64,000 nucleotides of DNA. It comes from an uncultured Collinsella sp. GTDB lineage: Bacteria; Actinomycetota; Coriobacteriia; Coriobacteriales; Coriobacteriaceae. The notes under the pieces were generated by a model that worked only from the letters and a program-made list of their open reading frames with translations, was not told where the DNA came from and did no database searches. A program made the translations under genes and the position numbers. How positions within the stretch are numbered: the stretch's first letter is position 1; each line of letters starts with the position of its first letter. Where the stretch lies: contig CAUFBM010000001.1 of the NCBI GenBank assembly GCA_959023295.1, forward strand, positions 124,001 to 188,000. The letters run 5' to 3'. This document shows, in pieces, positions 34,591 to 42,791 of the stretch.

Positions 34591-35007
34591 ATGGCCGAGG
34601 ACAATAGGAACAAACCGCTGTATATGATCAGCGTGGCGGCCGAGCTGACCGGCATGCACCCGCAGACTCTGCGCGTCTACGAGTCCAAGGGCTTGGTGAA
34701 TCCTCAGCGTTCGGGCGGTAACACGCGCCTGTATTCGCGTGCCGATATCGAGCGCCTGGAGCTTATCAACCAACTGACCGACGAGGGTATCAACCTCGCC
34801 GGCGTGGTGCGCATCCTCGATATGAAGGAGCGTGCCGAGGAGCGCGAGCGCGAGAACGAAAAGCTTCGCGCCCGCGTGCGCCAGCTCGAGGACGAGCTGC
34901 ACGAGTATAAGATGCAGAAGAAGATCACCGCCCTGGCCCCGCGCGACGGCTCAGTCAACCCCGAGCAAGTCATGCGCAAGCTGCTAGGTACGGGTAGCGA
35001 CCTATAG
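34591..35007 (+). CDS. hspR: Heat-shock repressor HspR (MerR family)
   Basis: A 138-aa DNA-binding protein. The MerR helix-turn-helix (about residues 9-78) reads YMISVAAELTGMHPQTLRVY and ESKGLVNPQRSGGNTRLYS, the characteristic HspR form. A coiled-coil dimerisation helix (RAEERERENEKLRARVRQLE) follows, with a short C-terminal tail. In actinobacteria HspR uses DnaK as co-repressor to control dnaK and clpB. The shared sites at 30571 and 39588 fit this. The start is the ATG at 34591. Confidence 0.92.
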   Translation: MAEDNRNKPLYMISVAAELTGMHPQTLRVYESKGLVNPQRSGGNTRLYSRADIERLELINQLTDEGINLAGVVRILDMKERAEERERENEKLRARVRQLEDELHEYKMQKKITALAPRDGSVNPEQVMRKLLGTGSDL

Positions 35008-35065
35008 CTCCGCCGACGCTGCCGGGCACTCATTGGGGACAGACTTAAATGAGTGCCCGCAGAAT

Positions 35066-35129
35066 GAGAGTGGATAATCTCCCGTTTTTGGCCTGTTTGC
35101 AGGCTCAAAGTGGGAGATTATCCACTCTC
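35066..35129. repeat. 18-bp-arm inverted repeat between hspR and the hydratase gene
   Basis: GAGAGTGGATAATCTCCC (35066-35083) is perfectly inverted at 35112-35129 around a 28-base loop. It is preceded by a GGGGACAGACTTAAATGAGTG motif (35034-35054) like those near 5294 and 7443. It looks like a REP-type intergenic element. Confidence 0.6.
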
Positions 35130-35293
35130 GTCATTTCGGCGTCTAAGTCTGCCCCCGGCACCCAACTCGTTCTTTGCTTTACTGAGATAAAGTGAACGTG
35201 CAGATTCGTAACCCACTCGCAACCGTTCTATGGCACGATATTGAACGAATGTATGCTATGCGCCCAAATTGTTTGGGCAGAGTGGGAGACAGT

Positions 35294-37594
35294 ATGGTCA
35301 AGCTGTACGAGGACGGCATCTACCTGCGCCGTGGCAGCGAGGTTGTGCCTGCGGCCGAGGCTGCTGAGCGCGGTATTACGCAGACGCCCGAGGATGCCAA
35401 GCGTGGCACCATCGCGTATTCGATCCTTCAGGCACACAATACGTCCGGCGACCCCGAGGCGCTCAAGATTCGCTTCGACGCCATGGCGAGCCACGATATC
35501 ACCTTCGTCGGCATCATCCAGACGGCGCGTGCCTCGGGCATGGAGCAGTTCCCGCTGCCCTACGTGCTCACCAACTGCCATAACTCGCTGTGCGCCGTGG
35601 GCGGCACCATCAACGAGGACGACCACGTCTTTGGCCTTTCCGCGGCCAAGAAGTACGGCGGCATCTTCGTTCCGCCGCACATCGCGGTCATCCACTCCTT
35701 TATGCGCGAGAACTTCGCCGGCTGCGGCAAGATGATCCTGGGCTCGGACTCGCACACCCGCTACGGCGCCCTGGGCACCATGGCCGTGGGCGAGGGCGGC
35801 GGCGAGCTGGCAAAGCAGCTGCTGCGTGACACCTACGATGTCGCCTATCCCGGCGTCGTTGCCATCTACCTCACGGGCGCCCCGCGCCCCGGCGTCGGCC
35901 CGCATGACGTGGCGCTCGCCATCTCCCGCGCCGTCTTTGCCAAGGGCTACGTCAAGAACAAGGTCATGGAGTTCGTGGGCCCCGGCATCGCGAGCATGAC
36001 GACCGACTACCGTAACGGCGTCGACGTCATGACCACCGAGACCACCTGCCTGTCGAGCATCTGGGCCACCGACGAGGACACGCACGCGTTTTTGACCATG
36101 CACGGCCGCGGCGACGACTACCGCGAGCTCAAGCCCGCCGATGTTGCCTACTACGACGGCTGCGTCGAGGTCGACCTGTCGAGCATCAAGCCTATGATCG
36201 CCCTGCCGTTCCATCCTTCCAACGGCTTTGAGATTGACGAGCTCAACGAGAACCTCGAGGATATTCTGCACGAGGTGGAGCTCGAGGCCGCCAAGATCGG
36301 CGAGGGTAAGACGCACTTTAGCCTGCTCGACAAGATCGTCGACGGCAAGCTGCACGTGCAGCAGGGCGTCATCGCCGGCTGCTCGGGCGGCAACTACGAC
36401 TCCGTGGTTCAGGCTGCCCGCGTGCTCAAGGGCGCCAACACCGGCTGCGGCGAGTTCTCGCTGTCGGTCTATCCCACGAGCCAGCCCGTGGCGCTCGAAC
36501 TTACACGTCGTGGCTATATCTACGACCTTATGGAGGCCGGCGCGATCGTGCGCACGGCGTTCTGCGGTCCGTGCTTTGGCGCCGGCGACACGCCTGCCAA
36601 CAACGGCCTTTCGATCCGCCACACTACGCGCAACTTCCCCAACCGTGAGGGCTCCAAGCCGGGCAATGGCCAGTTGAGCGCCGTGGCTCTGATGGACGCT
36701 CGCTCCATTGCGGCGACGGCTGCCAACGGCGGCGTCCTGACGCCGGCGACCGACCTACCCGAGGAGACTTGGGACGAGGCCTGCGAGTACACCTTCGACG
36801 ACGCTCCCTACAAGAAGCGCGTGTACTGGGGCTTTGACAAGGCTGAGCCCGCCGACGAGCTGGTCGAGGGCCCCAACATCAAGCCGTGGCCCGCGATGGA
36901 GCCGCTCGGCGACGATATCCTGCTTAAGGTGTGCTCCAAGATCATAGACCCGGTCACCACGACCGACGAGCTCATTCCCTCGGGCGAGACGAGTTCCTTC
37001 CGCTCCAACCCGCTGGGTCTGGCCGAGTTTACGCTGAGCCGCCGCGATCCGGCCTACGTGGGTCGCTCCAAGGAGGTCGACGCCGTGGAGAAGCGCCGCG
37101 TGGCCGGCGAGGCCACGGGCGACCTGGCGGCGCTCAATGCCGAGCTTGCCGGTGTGTTTGAGGCGCTGACCGGCGCGGGCGTCGCGGCCGATGCCAAGGC
37201 GACCGAGTTTGGCTCCATGCTCTATGCCAAGAAGCCCGGTGACGGTTCCGCCCGCGAGCAGGCCGCGAGCTGCCAGCGCGTAATTGGCGGCCTGGCCAAC
37301 ATCGTTCACGAGTACGCCACCAAGCGCTATCGCTCCAACGTCATGAACTGGGGCATGGTGCCCTTCCAGATGGAGGCCGAGCCCAACTTTGAGGTGGGCG
37401 ACTACGTCTTTGTGCCGGGCATCCGTGCCGCGCTCGATGGCGACCTCAAGAACATCGCCGCCTACGTGGTGCGCGCCGATGGTGCGGTCGAGCAGATTGA
37501 GCTCTACATTGCCGATATGACAGCCGAAGAACGTGCCATCGTCAAGGCCGGCTGCCTGATCAACTACAACAAGTTCAAGGCCGCTGCCGAGTAA
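35294..37594 (+). CDS. Aconitase-family hydratase (YbhJ-like)
   Basis: A 766-aa [4Fe-4S] dehydratase-type protein. The aconitase signatures are visible: LTNCHNSLCAVGGT, GSDSHTRYGALGTMAVGEGG, cluster cysteines in CGPCFGAGDTPANNG, and a swivel domain in the C-terminal 200 residues. Its length and domain order match the YbhJ/hydratase branch more than citrate-cycle aconitase (about 890 aa), so an aconitate or homoaconitate-like substrate is possible but unproven. The ATG at 35294 follows GTGGGAGA. It appears monocistronic. The lack of other TCA genes nearby gives no context. Confidence 0.78.
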   Translation: MVKLYEDGIYLRRGSEVVPAAEAAERGITQTPEDAKRGTIAYSILQAHNTSGDPEALKIRFDAMASHDITFVGIIQTARASGMEQFPLPYVLTNCHNSLCAVGGTINEDDHVFGLSAAKKYGGIFVPPHIAVIHSFMRENFAGCGKMILGSDSHTRYGALGTMAVGEGGGELAKQLLRDTYDVAYPGVVAIYLTGAPRPGVGPHDVALAISRAVFAKGYVKNKVMEFVGPGIASMTTDYRNGVDVMTTETTCLSSIWATDEDTHAFLTMHGRGDDYRELKPADVAYYDGCVEVDLSSIKPMIALPFHPSNGFEIDELNENLEDILHEVELEAAKIGEGKTHFSLLDKIVDGKLHVQQGVIAGCSGGNYDSVVQAARVLKGANTGCGEFSLSVYPTSQPVALELTRRGYIYDLMEAGAIVRTAFCGPCFGAGDTPANNGLSIRHTTRNFPNREGSKPGNGQLSAVALMDARSIAATAANGGVLTPATDLPEETWDEACEYTFDDAPYKKRVYWGFDKAEPADELVEGPNIKPWPAMEPLGDDILLKVCSKIIDPVTTTDELIPSGETSSFRSNPLGLAEFTLSRRDPAYVGRSKEVDAVEKRRVAGEATGDLAALNAELAGVFEALTGAGVAADAKATEFGSMLYAKKPGDGSAREQAASCQRVIGGLANIVHEYATKRYRSNVMNWGMVPFQMEAEPNFEVGDYVFVPGIRAALDGDLKNIAAYVVRADGAVEQIELYIADMTAEERAIVKAGCLINYNKFKAAAE

Positions 37595-37612
37595 CTCTGC
37601 TGTACGCCCCGG

Positions 37613-37671
37613 CCACACCTTTCCCTCGTGCTCACGCGCTTCGCGAGGGTCGCCCGAGGGAAAGATGTGGC
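37613..37671 (+). terminator. Stem-loop after the hydratase gene
   Basis: CCACACCTTTCCCTCG (37613-37628) pairs with CGAGGGAAAGATGTGG (37655-37670) with one mismatch, around a GC-rich inner loop. There is no strong T-run, so it may be an RNA-stability hairpin rather than a strict terminator. Confidence 0.45.
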
Positions 37672-37867
37672 AGGGGCTACCGCGACGTTCTCGTTGGGTC
37701 TTGAGGGACGCTAAAAAATAGACTTGCTTGATGCCGTCTATGTTATCGGGGCGGCTTCTTTTTGTCGAAAAACACAACGTAGGGGACAGACACCTTTGTT
37801 GTGGTTCGAACAGTTGTTCTATACGTACATATGTTCTATAGTGATGGTGTTTGCATCAGCGCTAAAT

Positions 37868-37888
37868 TGCAACTAAAATATAGTTGCA
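37868..37888. promoter_or_regulatory. Palindromic operator candidate of hicAB
   Basis: TGCAACTA-AAATA-TAGTTGCA lies 15 bp before the hicA start, where HicB-type antitoxins usually bind. Two direct TGTTCTATA repeats lie further upstream, around 37814-37842. The rest of the 37672-37867 gap contains a GGGGACAGACACC motif flanked by CACAAC/GTTGTG. Confidence 0.6.
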
Positions 37889-37903
37889 GAATGTGAGACC
37901 GAG

Positions 37904-38167
37904 ATGACACGGGCCGATAAACTCATCGCTCAACTGCTTAGCTGCCCTTCGACGTATAGATTTGCCGACTTTCTTAAAGTTATGGCGTCATATGGTTTTG
38001 AGATGGACACCAAGGGCAGAACATCCGGATCGCGCATTCGCTTTTACAGGCCATCGGACGGCAGAATATTCGTGATGCACGCACCTCATCCATCTGATGA
38101 ATTAACGGCGGGCACCATTCGAAACATTGTCCGATTTCTACAGGACGCCGGGGGCAACCATGAGTAA
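37904..38167 (+). CDS. hicA: HicA-family toxin (putative mRNA interferase)
   Basis: An 87-aa double-stranded-RNA-binding-fold protein. It shows the HicA pattern: KLIAQLLSCPSTYRFADFLK, TSGSRIRFYRPSDGR and HAPHPSDELTAGTIRNIVRF. The catalytic histidine of classical HicA (GSH) is replaced here by GSR, as in a common subgroup; His in HAPHP remains. It precedes and overlaps hicB by 8 bases. Lower GC than neighbours suggests acquisition. The ribosome site is weak. Confidence 0.82.
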   Translation: MTRADKLIAQLLSCPSTYRFADFLKVMASYGFEMDTKGRTSGSRIRFYRPSDGRIFVMHAPHPSDELTAGTIRNIVRFLQDAGGNHE

Positions 38168-38489
38168 CGTTTTAGCATATAAAGGGTATTTTGCCCCGGT
38201 CGAGTTCGATGCCGAGCAGCACATGTTAACCGGAATGGTCGCAGGCATTAAGGACGCAATCGTGTTTGAGGGCTCTACGGTTGTTGAAGTGGAGCAGTGC
38301 TTCCACGAAGCTGTCGACGATTACCTCGAGTTTTGCGCCGAGAAGGGCAAGGAACCCGAACGGGCTTTTAAGGGCTCGTTCAACGTAAGGACAGGCTCTG
38401 AGCTTCACAAGCAGGCGGCATTGGCAGCTGCCAAGAAGGGCGAGTCGCTCAATAAGTTTGTGACTGAAGCAATCGCTGCGGCGTTGTAG
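38160..38489 (+). CDS. hicB: HicB-family antitoxin
   Basis: A 109-aa antitoxin. The N-terminal half is the HicB RNase-H-like fold (YKGYFAPVEFDAEQHMLTGM, FEGSTVVEVEQCFHEAVDDY). The C-terminal half is a ribbon-helix-helix DNA-binding domain (FKGSFNVRTGSELHKQAALA, ESLNKFVTEAIAAAL) that should bind the operator upstream of hicA. The ATG at 38160 lies inside hicA, so the pair is translationally coupled. Confidence 0.85.
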   Translation: MSNVLAYKGYFAPVEFDAEQHMLTGMVAGIKDAIVFEGSTVVEVEQCFHEAVDDYLEFCAEKGKEPERAFKGSFNVRTGSELHKQAALAAAKKGESLNKFVTEAIAAAL

Positions 38490-38490
38490 A

Positions 38491-38525
38491 ACCACCGCAA
38501 AGATATTCGTTTCCTTCGCGGTGGT
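38491..38525 (+). terminator. Possible hairpin terminator after hicB
   Basis: ACCACCGC (38491-38498) pairs with GCGGTGGT (38518-38525) immediately after the hicB stop. There is no T-run, so this is weakly supported. ACCACCGC is also the core of the palindrome at 39337. Confidence 0.4.
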
Positions 38526-38566
38526 GAGGCGAGCGCGCCCGTTGAGCGACATTCCAATGAGCGCCT

Positions 38567-39235
38567 TTACAGGATTTCATCCAGGCCGGGAGTCTTGGTT
38601 GTTTTGGGGATGCCGAGTTTGGATGACGCGAAATCGTCAATATTGTCCCCGATTCCGTCTTTGGTGTAGACGGTGACCGTATAGGTGCTGTGCCCGAATT
38701 CGCTCTTGTCGCGTATTGCCCAGGCCTGCCAGTAGGCGGCCCCACTTCGACCTTTGATTTTTCCGACACGGCGGAGTTCTGTTCGCTTTAATTGCTGGTC
38801 GCTATCGATGGTTCGACCGGCCTCCTCGGTGAGCCCGCACTGCTCAAGCAGCTTGTTGAGGACTTGGTTCATATGGCGTTCGTCGGCGTTTGGCATGTAG
38901 TCGTAGACGAGGGTGACGGAGGAAAGCGGCTGGTCGTCGATCAAATAATTCATCGTCTGAGGTTCAAGGCGGAAATAAGGAGACTGTCCGTCGATCTGAC
39001 CGAGCAGCGGTAACTTTGACCGCCAAATTCCGGTGGGAATTCCATCTTCGTAGAACACGCCGCGACAGATAAAGGAGAGCGAGGTGGCACGCGAGTCGGC
39101 GTCGACCATTCCGCATAAATCGAAGGGCGAGGCGATACCAAGGGAAAAGGGCGTGGCGACGATAAGGAAGAGCATCACGATGGGTATGGCGAGAATGGCG
39201 ATGACGTTGCGACCGGTGGAATGAGGCGGCTTCAT
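38567..39235 (-). CDS. Membrane-anchored protein of unknown function
   Basis: A 222-aa protein with one N-terminal hydrophobic helix (residues 10-35, VIAILAIPIVMLFLIVATPF) that probably anchors it outside the membrane. The rest is soluble with a Cys pair (DLCGMVD and SFICRG), the segment VTLVYDYMPNADERHMNQVL, and a mixed alpha/beta C-terminus. No domain is recognised. The ATG at 39235 follows GAGGAG; the frame extends to a TTG at 39253. It is monocistronic and convergent with hicB. Confidence 0.7.
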   Translation of the reverse strand: MKPPHSTGRNVIAILAIPIVMLFLIVATPFSLGIASPFDLCGMVDADSRATSLSFICRGVFYEDGIPTGIWRSKLPLLGQIDGQSPYFRLEPQTMNYLIDDQPLSSVTLVYDYMPNADERHMNQVLNKLLEQCGLTEEAGRTIDSDQQLKRTELRRVGKIKGRSGAAYWQAWAIRDKSEFGHSTYTVTVYTKDGIGDNIDDFASSKLGIPKTTKTPGLDEIL

Positions 39236-39336
39236 ATGCGCTCCTCGAGACAAAGAGCAGGCAAGCTCGATGACAAATGAATAATCTCAGCTAACAATTT
39301 AATTTTAACCTCATAACGTGTGACAGCTGGCCGTCG

Positions 39337-39389
39337 AAACCGAGAACCACCGCAAAGGTGCCTGTCCCCTTTGCGGTGGTTCTCGGTTT
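39337..39389. repeat. Perfect 22-bp-arm palindrome 1 before clpB
   Basis: Arms 39337-39358 and 39368-39389 are exact inverted copies around the loop TGCCTGTCC. The core is GAGAACCACCGCAAAGG. It is the first of three consecutive palindromes. Confidence 0.7.
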
Positions 39390-39449
39390 GTCTCGATCTG
39401 TAACAGTTAGACCCTAATTTGCCGAGTAGATGTTACAGATTGAGACAAA
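39387..39449. repeat. 19-bp-arm palindrome 2 before clpB
   Basis: TTTGTCTCGATCTGTAACA (39387-39405) is inverted at 39431-39449 with a single G-U-type difference. It shares its first three bases with the end of palindrome 1 and its arm sequence with palindrome 3. Confidence 0.65.
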
Positions 39450-39469
39450 CGGGCGCCGCTGAACAATTC

Positions 39470-39526
39470 GTCTCGATCTGTAACATCTAGGATCAAAAAT
39501 GGCTGCTAGATGTTACAGATCGAGAC
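39470..39526. repeat. Perfect 21-bp-arm palindrome 3 before clpB
   Basis: Arms 39470-39490 and 39506-39526 are exact inverted copies with the core TCTCGATCTGTAACATCTAG. The stretch TCTCGATCTGTAACA is identical to that in palindrome 2. Palindromes 2 and 3 are therefore copies of one repeat. Confidence 0.7.
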
Positions 39527-39587
39527 GGTAGCGCGCCTGGGCAGCGGCGGGCTGACATCTCAGTACCCTATCCATCAATCACTCAGA

Positions 39588-39614
39588 AAATCTTATATAT
39601 AGAGACTTAGATTT
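39588..39614. promoter_or_regulatory. Heat-shock operator-like site upstream of clpB
   Basis: AAATCT-N15-AGATTT, with TATAT and GACTT at the same positions as the dnaK site at 30571. This co-occurrence at the two main chaperone promoters supports a shared HspR operator. Confidence 0.6.
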
Positions 39615-39703
39615 GTGTATAAGATCGTACAAAGCTGGCAACAATACTTCTCGAACAACGTGAAGCCGCCCCGTAGGGCGGCCGCCCCAAGAGAGGTGAT
39701 TCC

Positions 39704-42331
39704 ATGAGAATCGATAAGCTAGCAATGACGTCGCGTGAGGCGCTACAGACCGCCATGAGCACGGCTGCCGACGCGCAGGCCGGCGCGGTGGAGCCGATTC
39801 ACCTGCTGTCTGCCCTGCTCGGTGCCGGCGAGCGCAATATCTCCGTGATCATCGAGCGCATCGGTGCCGACCCGGCTCAGCTCGCACGCTCCACGCAGGA
39901 TGTCATCGACCACGCGCCCAAGGTTTCGGGCGAGGGCCAGCAGATGGGCCTGTCCAACGAGCTCGTCCGCGTCATCGAAAAGGCCGAGAAGAAGGCCACC
40001 AAGATGGGCGACAGCTTTGTGGTGACCGAGCATCTGCTGATGGCACTTGCCGAGGACAAGGGCGAGGCCGGCCGCGTTCTGCGTGACGCCGGCGTGACCA
40101 AGGAGCGCATCGAGCAAGTCTACGAGGAGTTGCGCGGCGATGACCGCGTGACGTCTGCCGAGGACAAGGCGCAGTTTGAGGCGCTGGAGCAGTACGGTCG
40201 CAACATCTGCGACCTCGCCCGCGCCGGCAAGCTCGACCCGGTCATCGGCCGTACCGATGAGATTCGCCGCACCATCCAGGTCCTGTCCCGCCGCACCAAG
40301 AACAACCCTGTGCTCATCGGCGAGCCGGGCGTCGGCAAGACGGCCATCGTCGAGGGCATCGCCCAGCGTATCGTGGCCGGCGACGTGCCGAGCACGCTGC
40401 GCGATCGCGATCTCATCGAGCTCGACATGAGCGCGCTGGTCGCCGGCGCCAAGTACCGCGGCGAGTTCGAGGACCGCTTGAAGGCCGTGCTCAAGGAAGT
40501 GCAAAAATCGGAAGGTAAGGTCATCCTGTTCATCGATGAGCTCCACACCATCGTGGGCGCGGGTGCCACCGAGGGCTCCATGGACGCCGGCAACATCCTC
40601 AAGCCTGCGCTCGCCCGTGGCGACCTGCATGCGATCGGCGCGACCACGCTCGACGAGTACCGTAAGTACATCGAGAAGGACGCGGCGCTCGCCCGTCGCT
40701 TCCAGACCGTTATGGTGAGCGAGCCTACCGTCGAGGACACCATCTCGATCCTGCGTGGCCTCAAGGAGAAGTACGAGATCTTCCACGGCGTGCATATCAC
40801 CGATAGCGCGCTCGTGGCAGCTGCCGACCTCTCCGATCGCTACATCGCCGACCGCTTCCTGCCCGACAAGGCCATCGACCTGGTCGATGAGGCGGCAAGC
40901 CGCCTGCGCATGGAGCTCGACAGCATGCCGGTCGAGATCGATGCCACCACGCGTCAGCTCACCCAGCTGCAGATCGAGGAGCAGGCGCTCATGAAGGAGA
41001 CCGACGACGCCTCCAAGGAGCGTCTGGAGGCCCTGCGCCAAGAGATTGCCGAGGTCCAAGAAAAGCTCAACGTGCAAAAGGCCGGCTGGCTCAACCAGAA
41101 GAACGCCATCGACCACGTGCAGGAGCTCAAGGGACAGCTCGACGAGGCCAAGAGCGAAGAGGAGCGTGCGACGCGCAACGGCGACCTGGGCCGTGCGTCC
41201 GAGCTGCGCTACTCCGTGATTCCGGGCTTGCAGCAGCAGATTCAGGATTCCGAGGCTGCGCTCGAGGCGCAAAAGCAGCAGGACGGCGAGGGCCTCAACG
41301 AGCAGGTGACCTCCGATGAGATCGCTGAGGTCGTGAGCGCTTGGACCGGCGTGCCCGTCTCCAAGATGATGCAGGGCGAGCTCGACAAGCTGAAGGGCTT
41401 GGAGGGCGAGCTGCATAAGCGCGTCATCGGCCAGGACGAGGCGGTCTCCGCTGTCGCCGCGGCCGTGCGTCGCAGCCGTGCGGGCCTCTCCGATCCGGAC
41501 AAGCCCATCGGCAGCTTCTTCTTCCTGGGCCCCACCGGCGTGGGCAAGACCGAGCTCGCCAAGGCGCTTGCCGAGTGCCTGTTCGATGACGAGCGTGCGC
41601 TCGTGCGTATCGACATGTCCGAGTACATGGAGAAGTTCAGCGTCCAGCGTCTGATCGGTGCGCCTCCGGGATACGTGGGTTACGACGAGGGCGGCCAGCT
41701 TACCGAGGCCGTGCGCCGTCGTCCGTACTCCGTGATCTTGCTCGACGAGATGGAGAAGGCTCACCCGGATGTCTTCAACGTGCTGCTGCAGGTGCTCGAC
41801 GACGGTCGTTTGACCGATGGCCAAGGTCGCCAGGTGTCCTTCAAGAACACGATCATTATCATGACGTCCAACGTGGGCTCCAAGGCTATCGCCGAGCTTT
41901 CCGGCAAGGACGAGGAGGAGATGCGCCATCAGGTCGACGCCGCCATGGCTCAGACCTTCCGCCCCGAGTTCCTCAACCGTATTGACGATATCGTGGTGTT
42001 CCATCCGCTCGGCATGGCGCAGATCGAGAAGATCGTCGATATTCAGCTTGCCGACGTCCGCGCACGTCTGGCCAAGGAGCGCATGACGCTTGCCATCACC
42101 CCGGCGGCCAAGCAGATGCTCGCCGTGGGCGGCCTGGACCCGGTCTTTGGCGCCCGTCCGCTCAAGCGCCTGGTCCAGCGCGAGGTCGTGGATGCCATCG
42201 CGGCCGCTATCATCGACGGCACGGTGCGCGAGGGCGATCAGGTGACGGTCGATGTCGACAAGGACGGTGGCTTTACCGTCGTGTGCGACAACACGCCGGC
42301 GGCCACCTACGAGGTCCCCGACGCCGAGTAG
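39704..42331 (+). CDS. clpB: ATP-dependent disaggregase ClpB
   Basis: An 875-aa AAA+ chaperone that works with DnaK to rescue aggregated protein. An N-terminal Clp repeat domain (residues 1-145), AAA1 with Walker A GEPGVGKTA and Walker B ILFIDELHT, a middle coiled-coil domain (about 410-525, LEALRQEIAEVQEKLNVQKA), and AAA2 with GPTGVGKTELAKALAE and VILLDEMEKAH are all present. Length and architecture are standard, with the M domain separating ClpB from ClpA/C. It is preceded by GAGAGGTGA. A strong terminator follows. Confidence 0.97.
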   Translation: MRIDKLAMTSREALQTAMSTAADAQAGAVEPIHLLSALLGAGERNISVIIERIGADPAQLARSTQDVIDHAPKVSGEGQQMGLSNELVRVIEKAEKKATKMGDSFVVTEHLLMALAEDKGEAGRVLRDAGVTKERIEQVYEELRGDDRVTSAEDKAQFEALEQYGRNICDLARAGKLDPVIGRTDEIRRTIQVLSRRTKNNPVLIGEPGVGKTAIVEGIAQRIVAGDVPSTLRDRDLIELDMSALVAGAKYRGEFEDRLKAVLKEVQKSEGKVILFIDELHTIVGAGATEGSMDAGNILKPALARGDLHAIGATTLDEYRKYIEKDAALARRFQTVMVSEPTVEDTISILRGLKEKYEIFHGVHITDSALVAAADLSDRYIADRFLPDKAIDLVDEAASRLRMELDSMPVEIDATTRQLTQLQIEEQALMKETDDASKERLEALRQEIAEVQEKLNVQKAGWLNQKNAIDHVQELKGQLDEAKSEEERATRNGDLGRASELRYSVIPGLQQQIQDSEAALEAQKQQDGEGLNEQVTSDEIAEVVSAWTGVPVSKMMQGELDKLKGLEGELHKRVIGQDEAVSAVAAAVRRSRAGLSDPDKPIGSFFFLGPTGVGKTELAKALAECLFDDERALVRIDMSEYMEKFSVQRLIGAPPGYVGYDEGGQLTEAVRRRPYSVILLDEMEKAHPDVFNVLLQVLDDGRLTDGQGRQVSFKNTIIIMTSNVGSKAIAELSGKDEEEMRHQVDAAMAQTFRPEFLNRIDDIVVFHPLGMAQIEKIVDIQLADVRARLAKERMTLAITPAAKQMLAVGGLDPVFGARPLKRLVQREVVDAIAAAIIDGTVREGDQVTVDVDKDGGFTVVCDNTPAATYEVPDAE

Positions 42332-42375
42332 ATCTTTAGGACATGCCTTAAAATCTGCCTTTAGAGCCAAACGCC

Positions 42376-42412
42376 AAGGGCGGCGGATCCGATTGGGTCC
42401 GCCGCCCTTTTT
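42376..42412 (+). terminator. Rho-independent terminator of clpB
   Basis: AAGGGCGGCGGA (42376-42387) pairs with TCCGCCGCCCTT (42398-42409), followed by TTTTT. Confidence 0.9.
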
Positions 42413-42467
42413 CGTGCGACAATCGATGGTGTTGAACGTGAGTACATGGCAAGGAGCTATGCAGACG

Positions 42468-42659
42468 ATGGACAAGAACAAGACGAACACGCCGGCGACC
42501 GATGCCGCACCCGCCGCACCCAAGCCTGCGCCTAAGCCGGCACCCAAGCCGCGCGACCCCTATATTCGTGCCGAGAACGAGGACGACGACGGCTACGATC
42601 CCTACAGCGATCGTCGCCCCGAGCGCGAGCCGCTGTTCGAAGCCGACCCGTGGCGCTGA
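42468..42659 (+). CDS. Small Pro/Ala-rich acidic protein, unknown function
   Basis: A 63-aa protein starting MDKNKTNTPATDAAPAAPKP, with an (AP)KPAPKP linker and an acidic, tyrosine-containing end (AENEDDDGYDPYSDRR). AAGGAG lies 11 bases before this ATG and 2 bases before an alternative ATG at 42459. No domain is recognised and it is predicted disordered. Its reality is supported by codon bias and the ribosome site only. Confidence 0.55.
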   Translation: MDKNKTNTPATDAAPAAPKPAPKPAPKPRDPYIRAENEDDDGYDPYSDRRPEREPLFEADPWR

Positions 42660-42683
42660 GTGCCACCCAATAGGCCACCAATA

Positions 42684-42750
42684 AGTTGCGGTGAAATAGG
42701 GACTGTTTTGCGGTTTGACCAGCAAAAACAGTCCCTATTTCACCGCAACT
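42684..42750. repeat. GTTGCGGTGAAATAG hairpin repeat with extended stem
   Basis: AGTTGCGGTGAAATAGGGAC begins a 28-base arm (42684-42711) that is inverted at 42722-42750 with one extra A. Outer arm bases are shared with the 29681, 49698 and 53384 copies; the inner bases GGGACTGTTTT replace TTCC. Confidence 0.7.
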
Positions 42751-42791
42751 GCGTTAGAGATGTGGGCGTTGGGCGGCTGTCTTCGGGCCGG

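Noticed and set aside
35294..37594. Calling the hydratase the citrate-cycle aconitase AcnA
   Set aside because: It is about 120 residues shorter and its domain layout fits the YbhJ-like branch better; no TCA neighbours.
39743..42547. Very long minus-strand open frame (934 aa) opposite clpB
   Set aside because: Antisense shadow of clpB with repetitive Leu/Gly/His composition and no ribosome site.
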